Origin: JBHHYU01 sp046757725
GTDB taxonomy: Bacteria > Desulfobacterota > Binatia > UBA9968
NCBI GenBank assembly: GCA_046757725.1
Contig: JBHHYU010000022.1
Coordinates: 1-34,983, forward strand
Length of the DNA stretch: 34,983 nucleotides
Reading direction: 5' to 3'
How positions within the stretch are numbered: position 1 is the first letter of the stretch; each line of letters opens with the position of its first letter. The notes under the pieces were generated by a model. It saw nothing but the letters and a program-made list of their open reading frames with translations. It was not told where the DNA came from and made no database searches. This document shows positions 7,474-14,619 of the stretch, piece by piece. The position numbers were made by a program, and so were the translations under genes.

Positions 7474-9243
7474 TCAGCTCAGTGTCTCTTGGACCCTGGC
7501 CTTCGAGGCAAAGTATTGCCCCACAAACACCAGGGTAAACGTAATCGTTACCATCAGGACTCCCACAACGCATGCTTCTTGCACTTTTGCGTTTTCCCAA
7601 AGGTGCCAGATCAGCACGGAGAAGACTATGCTCTTAGGCGTATACAACATCACCGGGATTGTAAACAAGGCGATGCTCAGCATGGCACTGTATAACCAGC
7701 CATTCACAAAGGCCGGGACAAGAAGCCGTAGGGTAACCAGGCCGAAAGTCCTTAACCATCCCACACCACACATCTCGGATGCCTCCTCCAGCTCTTTGTG
7801 GAGCTGAAACATCGCGCCAATCATGATCCTGCTACCGTAGCTGATCCGTTTGGTTATCAACCCTACAACGATAATCCAGATCGTGCCGTAGATGGGGATG
7901 ATCTGGTGAAACTTTAGATAGAAGATGATGAGACCAATAGCCACAACAATGCTTGGAATGGCGTGGGGTATGAATGAAAGCAGGTCCATGGTGCGACCTC
8001 CCCGAATCCGCCCGCGTACCACAAACCATGCCGTGAAGGCAGATAGAAGCATCGTGCCCGTGGCCACGATAAAGGTTATAATAAGCGTGTTCTTGAACGC
8101 CAAAGCAAAACTCTGGATACGACCTATCCTGTGATAACTCTCAAAGGAGGCATTCGCGAGGGCAGACAAAGATGGAGCCTGCAGATACGGTAAGAGACTT
8201 CCCCATATCAGCACCAGAAGAGGGAAGATCACCGAAAACATGAAGAATACCACAGTAAAAAGGACCGCTGCGTAACGCCATCGTCCAAGATCGATGATCC
8301 GTGGACGGTACCCTTTACCGGTTACGGTCGTATACCTCTCCGAATGTTTGGTAGCCCGGCTGTAAAGGTAGATCAACCCTGCGCTTACCAAAACGAACAC
8401 AATCGATATGGCAGAAGCGATACTGTACTGGGGCATCTGTGTGGTCGTATGGGTAGCAAAAAATATCTTGGTTGTAAGAAGCTGCATTCCTACCGGAAGG
8501 GCGATAATGGCAGGGACTTCAAACGACTCGATAACGGTAATAAAATAGTAGATGAAGGCGGCTAGAATGCCAGGGAGCATGAGGGGGGCTGTTATCAACC
8601 GAGCTGTTTGGAACACGCCGGTACCTGTGGTGAAGGCCGCCTCCTCGAGGGAGGGGTCCATGCTCTTAAGGACCGCTGCCATCATAAGGAAGCTGCCCGG
8701 GGTCAACCGGAGCCCTTCCACAAAGATCAGGCCCGGAAGCGTATAAACATTGAACGGGGCCTCTTTTAGACCGAAGACCCCCATGAGAACCTTATTGAGT
8801 ATCCCGATGTCCGGGCTGAGAAGTAGGATGTAGGAAATCGCGAAAACCAGACCCGGTATAGCGACCGGGGCAAAGAGAAGCGCGTAAGTGACGTTCCTGA
8901 ACGGCATGTTGGTCCGCTCCACCAGCCAGGCAAAGATTGATCCAAGCCCGACCGCGATGGCGGTGGCCCCCAAACCGAACAGGGTCGTGTTGACGAGCAT
9001 TTCAACGAACTTCTTATCCCAGAAGACCTTGATGTAGCTGGACGCGGTGAAAGAGACGGTATCTCCAAACTCCCAACCCGGGTGGAAGCTGTCCCAGATT
9101 AGAAATATCAGGGGACCCAGGACCAGATAGCCAAGTGCGGCCAGGACTAGAACAGAAGTAACAACGCTCGCGTTGAGTCGCTCCACCTGTCGCGTCAGGA
9201 TGGCTAGCCCAGGGAAACCCTGCCGCTGGATCGCGGTTGCCAT
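7474..9243 (-). CDS. ABC transporter permease, fused double domain (FbpB/AfuB-like)
   Basis: This 589-aa inner-membrane protein holds two permease halves in one chain, as in FbpB-type ferric iron importers. About twelve hydrophobic segments are visible. Each half carries a cytoplasmic EAA loop for docking the ATPase: EEAAFTTGTGVFQTARLI around residue 205 and EEASEMCGVGWLRTFGLV around residue 500. GGAGGT lies at good distance before the ATG. Gene order is binding protein, permease, ATPase, with short gaps (33 and 23 bp), so this is a complete importer operon. The fused architecture also occurs in importers for thiamine and organic anions, so iron is not proven. Confidence 0.92.
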   Translation of the reverse strand: MATAIQRQGFPGLAILTRQVERLNASVVTSVLVLAALGYLVLGPLIFLIWDSFHPGWEFGDTVSFTASSYIKVFWDKKFVEMLVNTTLFGLGATAIAVGLGSIFAWLVERTNMPFRNVTYALLFAPVAIPGLVFAISYILLLSPDIGILNKVLMGVFGLKEAPFNVYTLPGLIFVEGLRLTPGSFLMMAAVLKSMDPSLEEAAFTTGTGVFQTARLITAPLMLPGILAAFIYYFITVIESFEVPAIIALPVGMQLLTTKIFFATHTTTQMPQYSIASAISIVFVLVSAGLIYLYSRATKHSERYTTVTGKGYRPRIIDLGRWRYAAVLFTVVFFMFSVIFPLLVLIWGSLLPYLQAPSLSALANASFESYHRIGRIQSFALAFKNTLIITFIVATGTMLLSAFTAWFVVRGRIRGGRTMDLLSFIPHAIPSIVVAIGLIIFYLKFHQIIPIYGTIWIIVVGLITKRISYGSRIMIGAMFQLHKELEEASEMCGVGWLRTFGLVTLRLLVPAFVNGWLYSAMLSIALFTIPVMLYTPKSIVFSVLIWHLWENAKVQEACVVGVLMVTITFTLVFVGQYFASKARVQETLS

Positions 9244-9276
9244 AATGGAGACCTCCGACCTTTTTGCTCAGAAAGA

Positions 9277-10341
9277 CTACTCAGCGCCGATAATCTTCCT
9301 GAACTTTTCTCCCAGGTGTTTCTTCGCCGCCTGGACTCCCCACTTCCAACCGAACTGCACGGTTTTCACGCCTTTTAGTACTTTTTGGAGGTGATTGCCG
9401 GGGATCAAAGCATTTCCATAACCACCGCATTGCTTCATGCCGGCCAACCATTTGGGAGAACCGTTAAGCCAGTAAGCAAAGAGCGCTGCCGCATTGGGAT
9501 GGGGTGCGTGGGACATAACACCCTGGAGCAGGGGATCCAGAGGGGCGTTTGGTTTTAAGGCCCGCCAATCAATAGGCGCTCCCTTTGCCTTGAATTCATG
9601 GAGGGGGATTCGCCGGATGATCCCTGGCGCTAACCAGACCTCCCCGGCTGCAACCATCTGCGTATTGACGGTGTTGCTCGGATGGAATCTCGGCTTCAGC
9701 GCGCCCAGCCTTTTGAGATACTGTTCTGTTTTTTCCATCCCCCAAGCCTGAGCCAAAATAATGTATTCCTTCAGGTCCGTGTCGACGGAAATTTTTCCCT
9801 TGAATTTCGGGTTGAGTACCTCCTCGTAGGTTTTCGGGACGTCACCCTTAGGAATCAATTTTGTGTTGTAAGCCATACTACGAACTGCCGTATAGCCTAT
9901 AAAAGCCGTGCTATTAGGGCTGACCATCTGAGGGATATCCCTGTACAGCGCAACTCGCTTTCTGTAAGGCAGCTTTTTAAGAAGGCCCTTCTTCTCCAGA
10001 CGCGGCACATGGTGGACACTGAGATTGCTTACGTCTACGGTGTACATGCCGGCCACACCCTCGAGAAGCACCCTCTGGACGATCTGAGCGGTCGTGTACT
10101 CGGTGTGCTCCACTTTGATCCCGTATCGCTTCTCAAACGGTGACAGAAGAAGCGAATCGCACTCCGGATCCGGATGGCTCCACCAAACAAGCTGGCCCTC
10201 CTTCTTCGCGGCCTTGACCAAGCTCTTAAATTCACCCTTGGGGCCGATCCACCACTTTGGTATCTTAACCGCAGAAGCTATCGTAGCCGAGAAGAAAAGC
10301 AGAACAACTCCCACTACACTGGTAACTATCAGACGCCTCAT
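9277..10341 (-). CDS. ABC transporter extracellular solute-binding protein (family 1-like)
   Basis: A 354-aa exported protein with a Sec signal peptide (hydrophobic core VVGVVLLFFSATIASA, cleavage near residue 24). The mature chain follows the iron/spermidine binding-protein pattern: LVKAAKKEGQLVWWSHPD, FEKRYGIKVEHTEYT, VPKTYEEVLNPKFKGKISVD, and a C-terminal NAAALFAYWLNGSPKW segment. The C-terminal tandem Tyr pair that binds Fe3+ in classical FbpA proteins is not seen, so the ligand may be organic. An excellent AGGAGGTGA precedes the ATG. It is the first gene of the importer operon and is divergent from a second binding protein across about 500 bp. Confidence 0.9.
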   Translation of the reverse strand: MRRLIVTSVVGVVLLFFSATIASAVKIPKWWIGPKGEFKSLVKAAKKEGQLVWWSHPDPECDSLLLSPFEKRYGIKVEHTEYTTAQIVQRVLLEGVAGMYTVDVSNLSVHHVPRLEKKGLLKKLPYRKRVALYRDIPQMVSPNSTAFIGYTAVRSMAYNTKLIPKGDVPKTYEEVLNPKFKGKISVDTDLKEYIILAQAWGMEKTEQYLKRLGALKPRFHPSNTVNTQMVAAGEVWLAPGIIRRIPLHEFKAKGAPIDWRALKPNAPLDPLLQGVMSHAPHPNAAALFAYWLNGSPKWLAGMKQCGGYGNALIPGNHLQKVLKGVKTVQFGWKWGVQAAKKHLGEKFRKIIGAE

Positions 10342-10837
10342 AATTTCACCTCCTGAGGGATTTTTTGAGGAACTTCTGGACCGTTAACTATGATCGGGTT
10401 GTAATCGGTACGGGGACAGTGTTTCGGATAAACTCTTGCAATAAACACTAAGGACCTCCAGGGCCTTAATCGCTTGGATTCCATGCCCCGTGTTATTGCG
10501 GCCGAATCTATTGCGTACTCAGAGACTTGTCAAGCCCAATGTCGAGATTGCCGGTAACTGCGCCAATAGCCACGTTCTACAGCCATCAGGCTGACTAAGC
10601 GGGCACCCTTATCGGACGAAAAGCGCCTTGAAAAATCTCGGTGAACGAAAGACCTCACAGGCTGGAAGAACTACGGAGCATTAAATTAAACAGGATTGCA
10701 GAATCTTTGGGAGTTTACTATTTTAATATCAATCCCCTGCTAAGAAATAAACAAGGAGCGGGATCCATGCTATCCTTACCAACAGGGAATCTAAAAGGAT
10801 CAGATCCCGGTCAGGTAAGTAAGGAGGTAAGGGTTAG
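10342..10837. other. Divergent intergenic region between two binding-protein genes
   Basis: About 496 bp with no convincing long gene. A 67-aa frame starting at 10641 has no RBS-supported start or family character. A shorter in-frame leader (10767-10844) with AAGGAG upstream is listed separately. CGGGATC (10759-10765) can pair with GATCCCG (10803-10809). A small CAGCC/GGCTG hairpin lies near 10580-10593. I see no strong sigma70 promoter by eye, although both flanking genes need one here. Confidence 0.5.
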
Positions 10838-10844
10838 ATGGTGA
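10767..10844 (+). CDS. Possible 25-aa leader peptide ORF upstream of binding protein
   Basis: An ATG at 10767 sits 8 bp after AAGGAG and opens a 25-codon frame whose TGA overlaps the start of the downstream binding-protein gene (ATG at 10838). Its start lies next to one arm of a 7-bp inverted repeat. The layout would allow translational coupling, but the peptide has no recognisable features and chance is likely. Confidence 0.2.
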   Translation: MLSLPTGNLKGSDPGQVSKEVRVRW

Positions 10845-11854
10845 CAGCCAGAAAAACCATAACGGCCATAGTCTCGGGCCTAGTTTGCGCGTTCCTGCTT
10901 AGCACCCTCTCCGCGAATGCGGCAACAAACAAGAAAACGGTGAAGCTGGCCTACATGGGCTGGGATCTTGGGACTGCCGTCACGTATGTAGGCAAAGACG
11001 CTGGGCTATTTGAGAAATACGGGCTGGATCTAGAAGAGGTCTTTATTAGCGATGGGGTTACCGGCGCGATTAGAGCCCTTATTGGCGTGGATCTGGTTGT
11101 GGGATTCGGCAGCCCTGTGACGATTCTCCAACCGATCTTGGAAGGATCGGATATCGTCTTCCTTGGCTCTCATGTAAGGAAGGAGCAGTACGGCCTGGGC
11201 GTGTCATCTGATATCGTTACCATTAAAGACCTTAAGGGAAAAAAAATTGGAGTTTCGGCGCTTGGAAGAAGGTCCGACCTGATTGTTCGTGTCCTCCTAC
11301 GGCGGGCTGGACTCGATCCACTTAAAGACGTAAATATCGTATCAGCCGGATTTTCACCCCAAAGGATGGTGGCTCTGTCAAACAACCTGATCCAGGGTGC
11401 TCCTCTAAGTCCCGAAGTTGCATTGCAGGCAAGAAAATTGGGACTCAAGGTACTCAAAGTTAAAGAGGTCCCTGTGGTGACATCGCTGGTAATGACGACG
11501 CGATCTTTTGCAGCGCGGGAGCACGAAGCGGTCAGGCGTTTCATGAAGGGGTACCTGAATGCCATCCGTTACTATCTGACCCATCGGAAGGAAAGCGTTG
11601 CCATCATAAAAAAATATGTTACCGGTGTCGATTCAGAGGCCCTGGAAGCGATGTATGATACCTTTGCTGCTCAATTGACACCAGTTCCCGGTCCCAATGG
11701 AGAAGCGGTCCGGTCTCTCATAGATGTTGTTTCTGTGGCCGATCTGCGGGCGATAAGCCTTCAGCCCAGGGATTTGTTCGATCTGCGTTTTTTGGAAGAA
11801 CTGAAAACGAGCGGCTTCATCGATCAACTCTACAGCGAGAAGATCGGTTTATAG
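10838..11854 (+). CDS. NMT1/SsuA-type ABC solute-binding protein, exported
   Basis: A 338-aa periplasmic binding protein with a clear Sec signal (core AIVSGLVCAFLLSTLSANA, cleavage about residue 28). The mature part shows KLAYMGWDLGTAVTYVGKDAG, LFEKYGLDLEEVFI, an IKDLKGKKIGVSALGRRSD second-lobe start and VRRFMKGYLNAIRYYLTHR helices, all typical of NMT1/TauA/SsuA-like proteins. AAGGAGGT lies 11 bp before the ATG. There is no permease or ATPase beside it, so it must share one encoded elsewhere or act alone. It is followed 183 bp later by an SDR gene on the same strand. The ligand is unknown. Confidence 0.88.
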   Translation: MVTARKTITAIVSGLVCAFLLSTLSANAATNKKTVKLAYMGWDLGTAVTYVGKDAGLFEKYGLDLEEVFISDGVTGAIRALIGVDLVVGFGSPVTILQPILEGSDIVFLGSHVRKEQYGLGVSSDIVTIKDLKGKKIGVSALGRRSDLIVRVLLRRAGLDPLKDVNIVSAGFSPQRMVALSNNLIQGAPLSPEVALQARKLGLKVLKVKEVPVVTSLVMTTRSFAAREHEAVRRFMKGYLNAIRYYLTHRKESVAIIKKYVTGVDSEALEAMYDTFAAQLTPVPGPNGEAVRSLIDVVSVADLRAISLQPRDLFDLRFLEELKTSGFIDQLYSEKIGL

Positions 11855-12037
11855 ACCGTTTTTCTCAACCCTCCTTGTTTCTGTCATTGGTGACAAGATA
11901 CTCCCTCTGGTTTTTTTGTGGACTCCGCAGTGTACGGGGGTCGTGTTTTGTCAGAACATTTGAACTGCTGGAAGTCTGTGGTTGCTTCTGATATGGGAGA
12001 AACTTAATAGGCCTATTGCGAAGGAGGGGCAACTTGA

Positions 12038-12784
12038 ATGAAATTGGATAAGAAAGTCGCAGTTGTTACCGGTGCAGGTCGAAATATCGGTGAGGGGATA
12101 TCCAAGATATTTGCTCGGGAGGGGGCGTGTGTCGCTATCGTTGATCTCGATAAGGAAAGAGGAGAGCGAGTGGCTGGAGAAATCAACAAGGTCGCCCAGG
12201 ACCGTGCGCTACCCGTTGTTTGCGATGTCACCTCGGCCGCTAGTGTGGAAGAGATGGTTAAAACGGTGGTTCAAAAGTGGGGTGGGGTGGATATATTGGT
12301 GAATAACGCAGCCTGGACCGACCGCACCAATATCCTCGAGCTTTCGGAAGAGCACTGGGACCGAGTTATGGCCGTATCGCTTAAGAGCGTTTTTTTGTGC
12401 ACCAAGTTTGTTGCACGGGTGATGGTCGACCAGAAACGGAAAGGGCGTATCATTAACATTGCTTCTACCTCGGGTTACACGGGCCGGCCTATTGCTACGG
12501 CGTATACCGCAGCAAAGGCAGGTGTCCTCAATCTCACCCGTTCCCTGGCTGTTCAGCTTGGCGAATACGGCATTCGCGCAAATTCCGTTACCCCGAATCG
12601 AATCGGTTCTCCCGTGGGGGAGGATGTGGTGCCGGAGAAGCGCTTTGTTCAAAATCTCGTCGGACGAAGAGGAACCCCTGAGGACATCGCATCAGCCGTG
12701 CTTTTTCTCGCTTCTGATGAATGCGACTTCATCACCGGGGCCGACCTCCTCGTGGATGGTGGCGCACTCGCTACAAGGGTTTAA
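12038..12784 (+). CDS. Short-chain dehydrogenase/reductase (SDR, FabG-like)
   Basis: A 248-aa classical SDR that interconverts a hydroxyl and a carbonyl with NAD(P)H. It has the cofactor motif TGAGRNIGEG (residues 11-20), D36 after the second strand (AIVDLD, favouring NAD), VNNAA (88-92), catalytic S143, Y156 and K160 (YTAAK), and the C-terminal FITGADLLVDGG. At residue 114 the usual tetrad Asn is Ser (VSLKS instead of VNLKG), which may weaken proton relay. The substrate is unassigned. A strong AAGGAGGGG precedes the ATG. It ends 28 bp before a tRNA-Glu 3'-end fragment. Confidence 0.92.
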   Translation: MKLDKKVAVVTGAGRNIGEGISKIFAREGACVAIVDLDKERGERVAGEINKVAQDRALPVVCDVTSAASVEEMVKTVVQKWGGVDILVNNAAWTDRTNILELSEEHWDRVMAVSLKSVFLCTKFVARVMVDQKRKGRIINIASTSGYTGRPIATAYTAAKAGVLNLTRSLAVQLGEYGIRANSVTPNRIGSPVGEDVVPEKRFVQNLVGRRGTPEDIASAVLFLASDECDFITGADLLVDGGALATRV

Positions 12785-12812
12785 AAAAAGGGTTTGTTCT
12801 TTATTCGGTGTG

Positions 12813-12840
12813 ATGGTGGTCTCAACGAGACTCAAACCCG
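12813..12840 (-). repeat. Degenerate copy of tRNA-Glu 3' end (putative att remnant)
   Basis: The 28 bp at 12813-12840 match 14410-14437, the 3' end of the intact tRNA-Glu gene including the CCA and T-arm, at 25 positions. All three differences are transitions (T for C, and A for G twice). Similarity stops abruptly on the anticodon side. Both copies have the same orientation and lie about 1.6 kb apart, flanking the flavoprotein gene. This is the layout left by site-specific integration into a tRNA 3' end; no integrase is present. Confidence 0.6.
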
Positions 12841-12858
12841 ATCCGTAAAAAAATCATT

Positions 12859-12953
12859 AATTGCCTAAGAAATCCTGACTCTTGGGCAATTCAGCAAAAA
12901 GGTTTTGATTCTCAAAACCCCCGCTAAAACCCTTATAAGGGTGAAACGGTTTC
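12859..12953. repeat. Run of four palindromes
   Basis: Four dyads are packed into 95 bp. They are a 12-bp arm pair with one G-T wobble (12859-12870 with 12880-12891), GGTTTTGA/TCAAAACC with a 3-nt loop (12901-12919), the perfect 14-bp palindrome ACCCTTATAAGGGT (12929-12942), and GAAAC/GTTTC around one base (12943-12953). On the minus strand the first hairpin is followed by a 7-T run, but no minus-strand gene ends here. The position next to the tRNA fragment suggests element-end or regulatory sites. Confidence 0.55.
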
Positions 12954-13028
12954 CCTTCTAGTAAAAGAGCAGGAGGGTAGGTCCATTCCCGTTCTTCCTG
13001 CGAAACCTACGTGAGAAGGCAGTATCTT

Positions 13029-14270
13029 GTGAACGAGCAAATCGAGACGGTCATAATCGGGGGCGGCCATGCCGGCCTGACCATGGGCTATTGCCTGAGC
13101 CAGGTGGGCCGAGAATACGTTATTTTCGAGCGGGCACGGATTGCTGAGCGTTGGCGGAGTGAGCGGTGGGACTCCTTCACTTTTCAGTTCCCAAACTGGA
13201 CAATTGAGTTGCCCGGCTACAAATACCAGTGCGACGACCCGGACGGCTTTGCACCGGGGAAAGAGGTTGTCCGATTTATTGAGAATTATGCTGCGATCAT
13301 CAAAGCCCCTGTGCGCTGCGGTGTCCGGGTTACCTCGCTCCGGCGGAAACCAAAGTCCGACCGTTATCTGATCCAGACTGAAAGTACAACGATTGAGGCT
13401 GAAAATGTGATCATCGCGACCGGTGGCTATCAAGAACCGGCTATTCCGCCTATCAGTGCACACATGCCCATGGATGTCTTTCAGATACATTCAAGCCGCT
13501 ACCGAAATCCTGATCAGCTTCCCCCCGGGGCGATTTTGGTGGTAGGCTCCGGAGCTTCCGGTTGCCAGATTGCAGAGGATCTCTACCAGCGCGGGCGTAC
13601 GGTTTATCTCTCGGTAGGTCGCCATCTCCGTGTGCCGCGCCGTTATCGTGGGCGGGACTACGGTTGGTGGAGGACTGTGATGGGTGGGTGGGACCGAACG
13701 GTTGACATGCTACCATCGCTCGAGATTGAGAAATTCCCCGCTACGCTGCTGACCGGTGTAAACGGTGGCCACGATATCGACCTGCGCCGCATGGCTGCTG
13801 ATGGAGTCACGCTGTTGGGCTATCTACAGGCGATTACCGAAGGAAAACTTCTTCTTGCTCCTGACCTTGAGGAAAACCTGGAGAAGGGTGACGAGGGGGT
13901 CACCAATTTCAAAAACTCGGTGGATTTCTATGTAAAAAAAACCGGGTTGGATATTCCGGAAAAAAGCCGAGTCGAAGAGGACGTAGTCGTTCTGGAGGAA
14001 ATACCGCCAATTTTGGAGCTGGACCTGAAGGCCACGGGAATCACTTCGGTCATCTGGGCCAGCGGGTTCCGGTACGGTTTTGGGTGGGTAAAACTCCCGG
14101 TCCTTGATGAGGCCGGTGACCCCGTTCACCGTCGCGGTGTCACGCGTTGCCCGGGGATCTATTTTCTTGGTTTGAAATGGCTGTACAAGCTAAAATCGTC
14201 GTTCATATCCGGAGGCGGTGTGGCAGAAGACGCGGCGTACCTTGCGGCTCAGATCGAGGCTAGGAGATGA
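13029..14270 (+). CDS. FMO-like flavoprotein (CzcO/NAD(P)-binding monooxygenase family)
   Basis: A two-dinucleotide-binding flavoprotein of about 413 aa. The FAD-binding motif VIIGGGHAG lies near the N-terminus, followed by ERARIAERWRSERWDSF, a pattern seen in CzcO/flavin-containing monooxygenase proteins. IIATGGYQEP closes the FAD domain, then VVGSGASGCQIAEDL gives the NAD(P)H Rossmann motif. The C-terminus has VIWASGFRYGF and CPGIYFLGL. It probably hydroxylates or oxidises an organic substrate. The GTG at 13029 has GAAGG about 10 bp upstream and is preferred over the GTG at 13011, which lacks a site. It lies alone between the tRNA-Glu gene and the duplicated tRNA-Glu fragment, so it may have arrived with an inserted element. 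Confidence 0.85.
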   Translation: MNEQIETVIIGGGHAGLTMGYCLSQVGREYVIFERARIAERWRSERWDSFTFQFPNWTIELPGYKYQCDDPDGFAPGKEVVRFIENYAAIIKAPVRCGVRVTSLRRKPKSDRYLIQTESTTIEAENVIIATGGYQEPAIPPISAHMPMDVFQIHSSRYRNPDQLPPGAILVVGSGASGCQIAEDLYQRGRTVYLSVGRHLRVPRRYRGRDYGWWRTVMGGWDRTVDMLPSLEIEKFPATLLTGVNGGHDIDLRRMAADGVTLLGYLQAITEGKLLLAPDLEENLEKGDEGVTNFKNSVDFYVKKTGLDIPEKSRVEEDVVVLEEIPPILELDLKATGITSVIWASGFRYGFGWVKLPVLDEAGDPVHRRGVTRCPGIYFLGLKWLYKLKSSFISGGGVAEDAAYLAAQIEARR

Positions 14271-14410
14271 GTGCCGGGGTAAACATAAAAAATAGGTAGC
14301 AGAACTATGTGAAACCCTCTGGTGATGGTCGAAAAGCATGGTAGCCGGGTATATCAGAAACGCCGGAAATGCTTCATTAAGAGCGCTTCCAAGGGCTGAG
14401 AGCCAAACTA

Positions 14411-14485
14411 TGGTGGTCCCAACGGGACTCGAACCCGTGTTACCGACGTGAGAGGCCGGTGTCCTAACCGCTAGACGATGGGACC
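14411..14485 (-). tRNA. tRNA-Glu (anticodon CUC)
   Basis: A complete cloverleaf on the minus strand: 7-bp acceptor GGTCCCA/TGGGACC, D-arm with AGCGGTTA loop, anticodon stem CCGGC/GTCGG with loop CTCTCAC (anticodon CTC), T-arm ACGGG-TTCGAGT-CCCGT, discriminator A and encoded CCA (14411-14413). It starts one base after the CCA of tRNA-Gln, so both come from one transcript. Its 3' end is duplicated at 12813-12840. Confidence 0.95.
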
Positions 14486-14486
14486 A

Positions 14487-14562
14487 TGGCTGAGGAGGTA
14501 GGACTCGAACCTACAATCGCCTGATCCAGAGTCAGGTGGCTTACCAATTAGCCGACTCCTCA
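14487..14562 (-). tRNA. tRNA-Gln (anticodon CUG)
   Basis: Minus-strand cloverleaf with acceptor TGAGGAG/CTCCTCA, anticodon stem CCTGA/TCAGG with loop CTCTGGA (anticodon CTG), T-arm GTAGG-TTCGAGT-CCTAC and encoded CCA. It has the U1-A72 pair and G73 that bacterial GlnRS and the amidotransferase route recognise. It lies 57 bp downstream of gltX and directly upstream of tRNA-Glu. Confidence 0.95.
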
Positions 14563-14573
14563 ATGGTTTTTTC

Positions 14574-14602
14574 AGCTTAAAGAAGTGAAAGACTTAAGTC
14601 AA
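14574..14602 (-). promoter_or_regulatory. Promoter for the tRNA-Gln/tRNA-Glu pair
   Basis: Reading the minus strand, TTGACT (complement of 14597-14602) is followed after 17 bp by TAAGCT (complement of 14574-14579), ending 11 bp before the first base of tRNA-Gln. The -35 is good and the -10 weak. The pair could alternatively be read through from gltX. Confidence 0.45.
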
Positions 14603-14619
14603 GATTGACTCGCGGTGCT

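Noticed and set aside
10641..10844. 67-aa plus-strand frame before the binding protein
   Set aside because: The first start has no ribosome-binding site and the product has no family character; only its 25-codon end part is kept as a weak leader candidate.
12813..12840. A second functional tRNA-Glu gene
   Set aside because: Only the 3' 28 bp resemble the tRNA; the D-arm and anticodon arm are missing.
12847..12891. Intrinsic terminator on the minus strand (hairpin followed by seven T)
   Set aside because: The form fits, but the nearest upstream minus-strand genes are the tRNAs more than 1.5 kb away beyond a plus-strand gene, so I list it only within the palindrome run.
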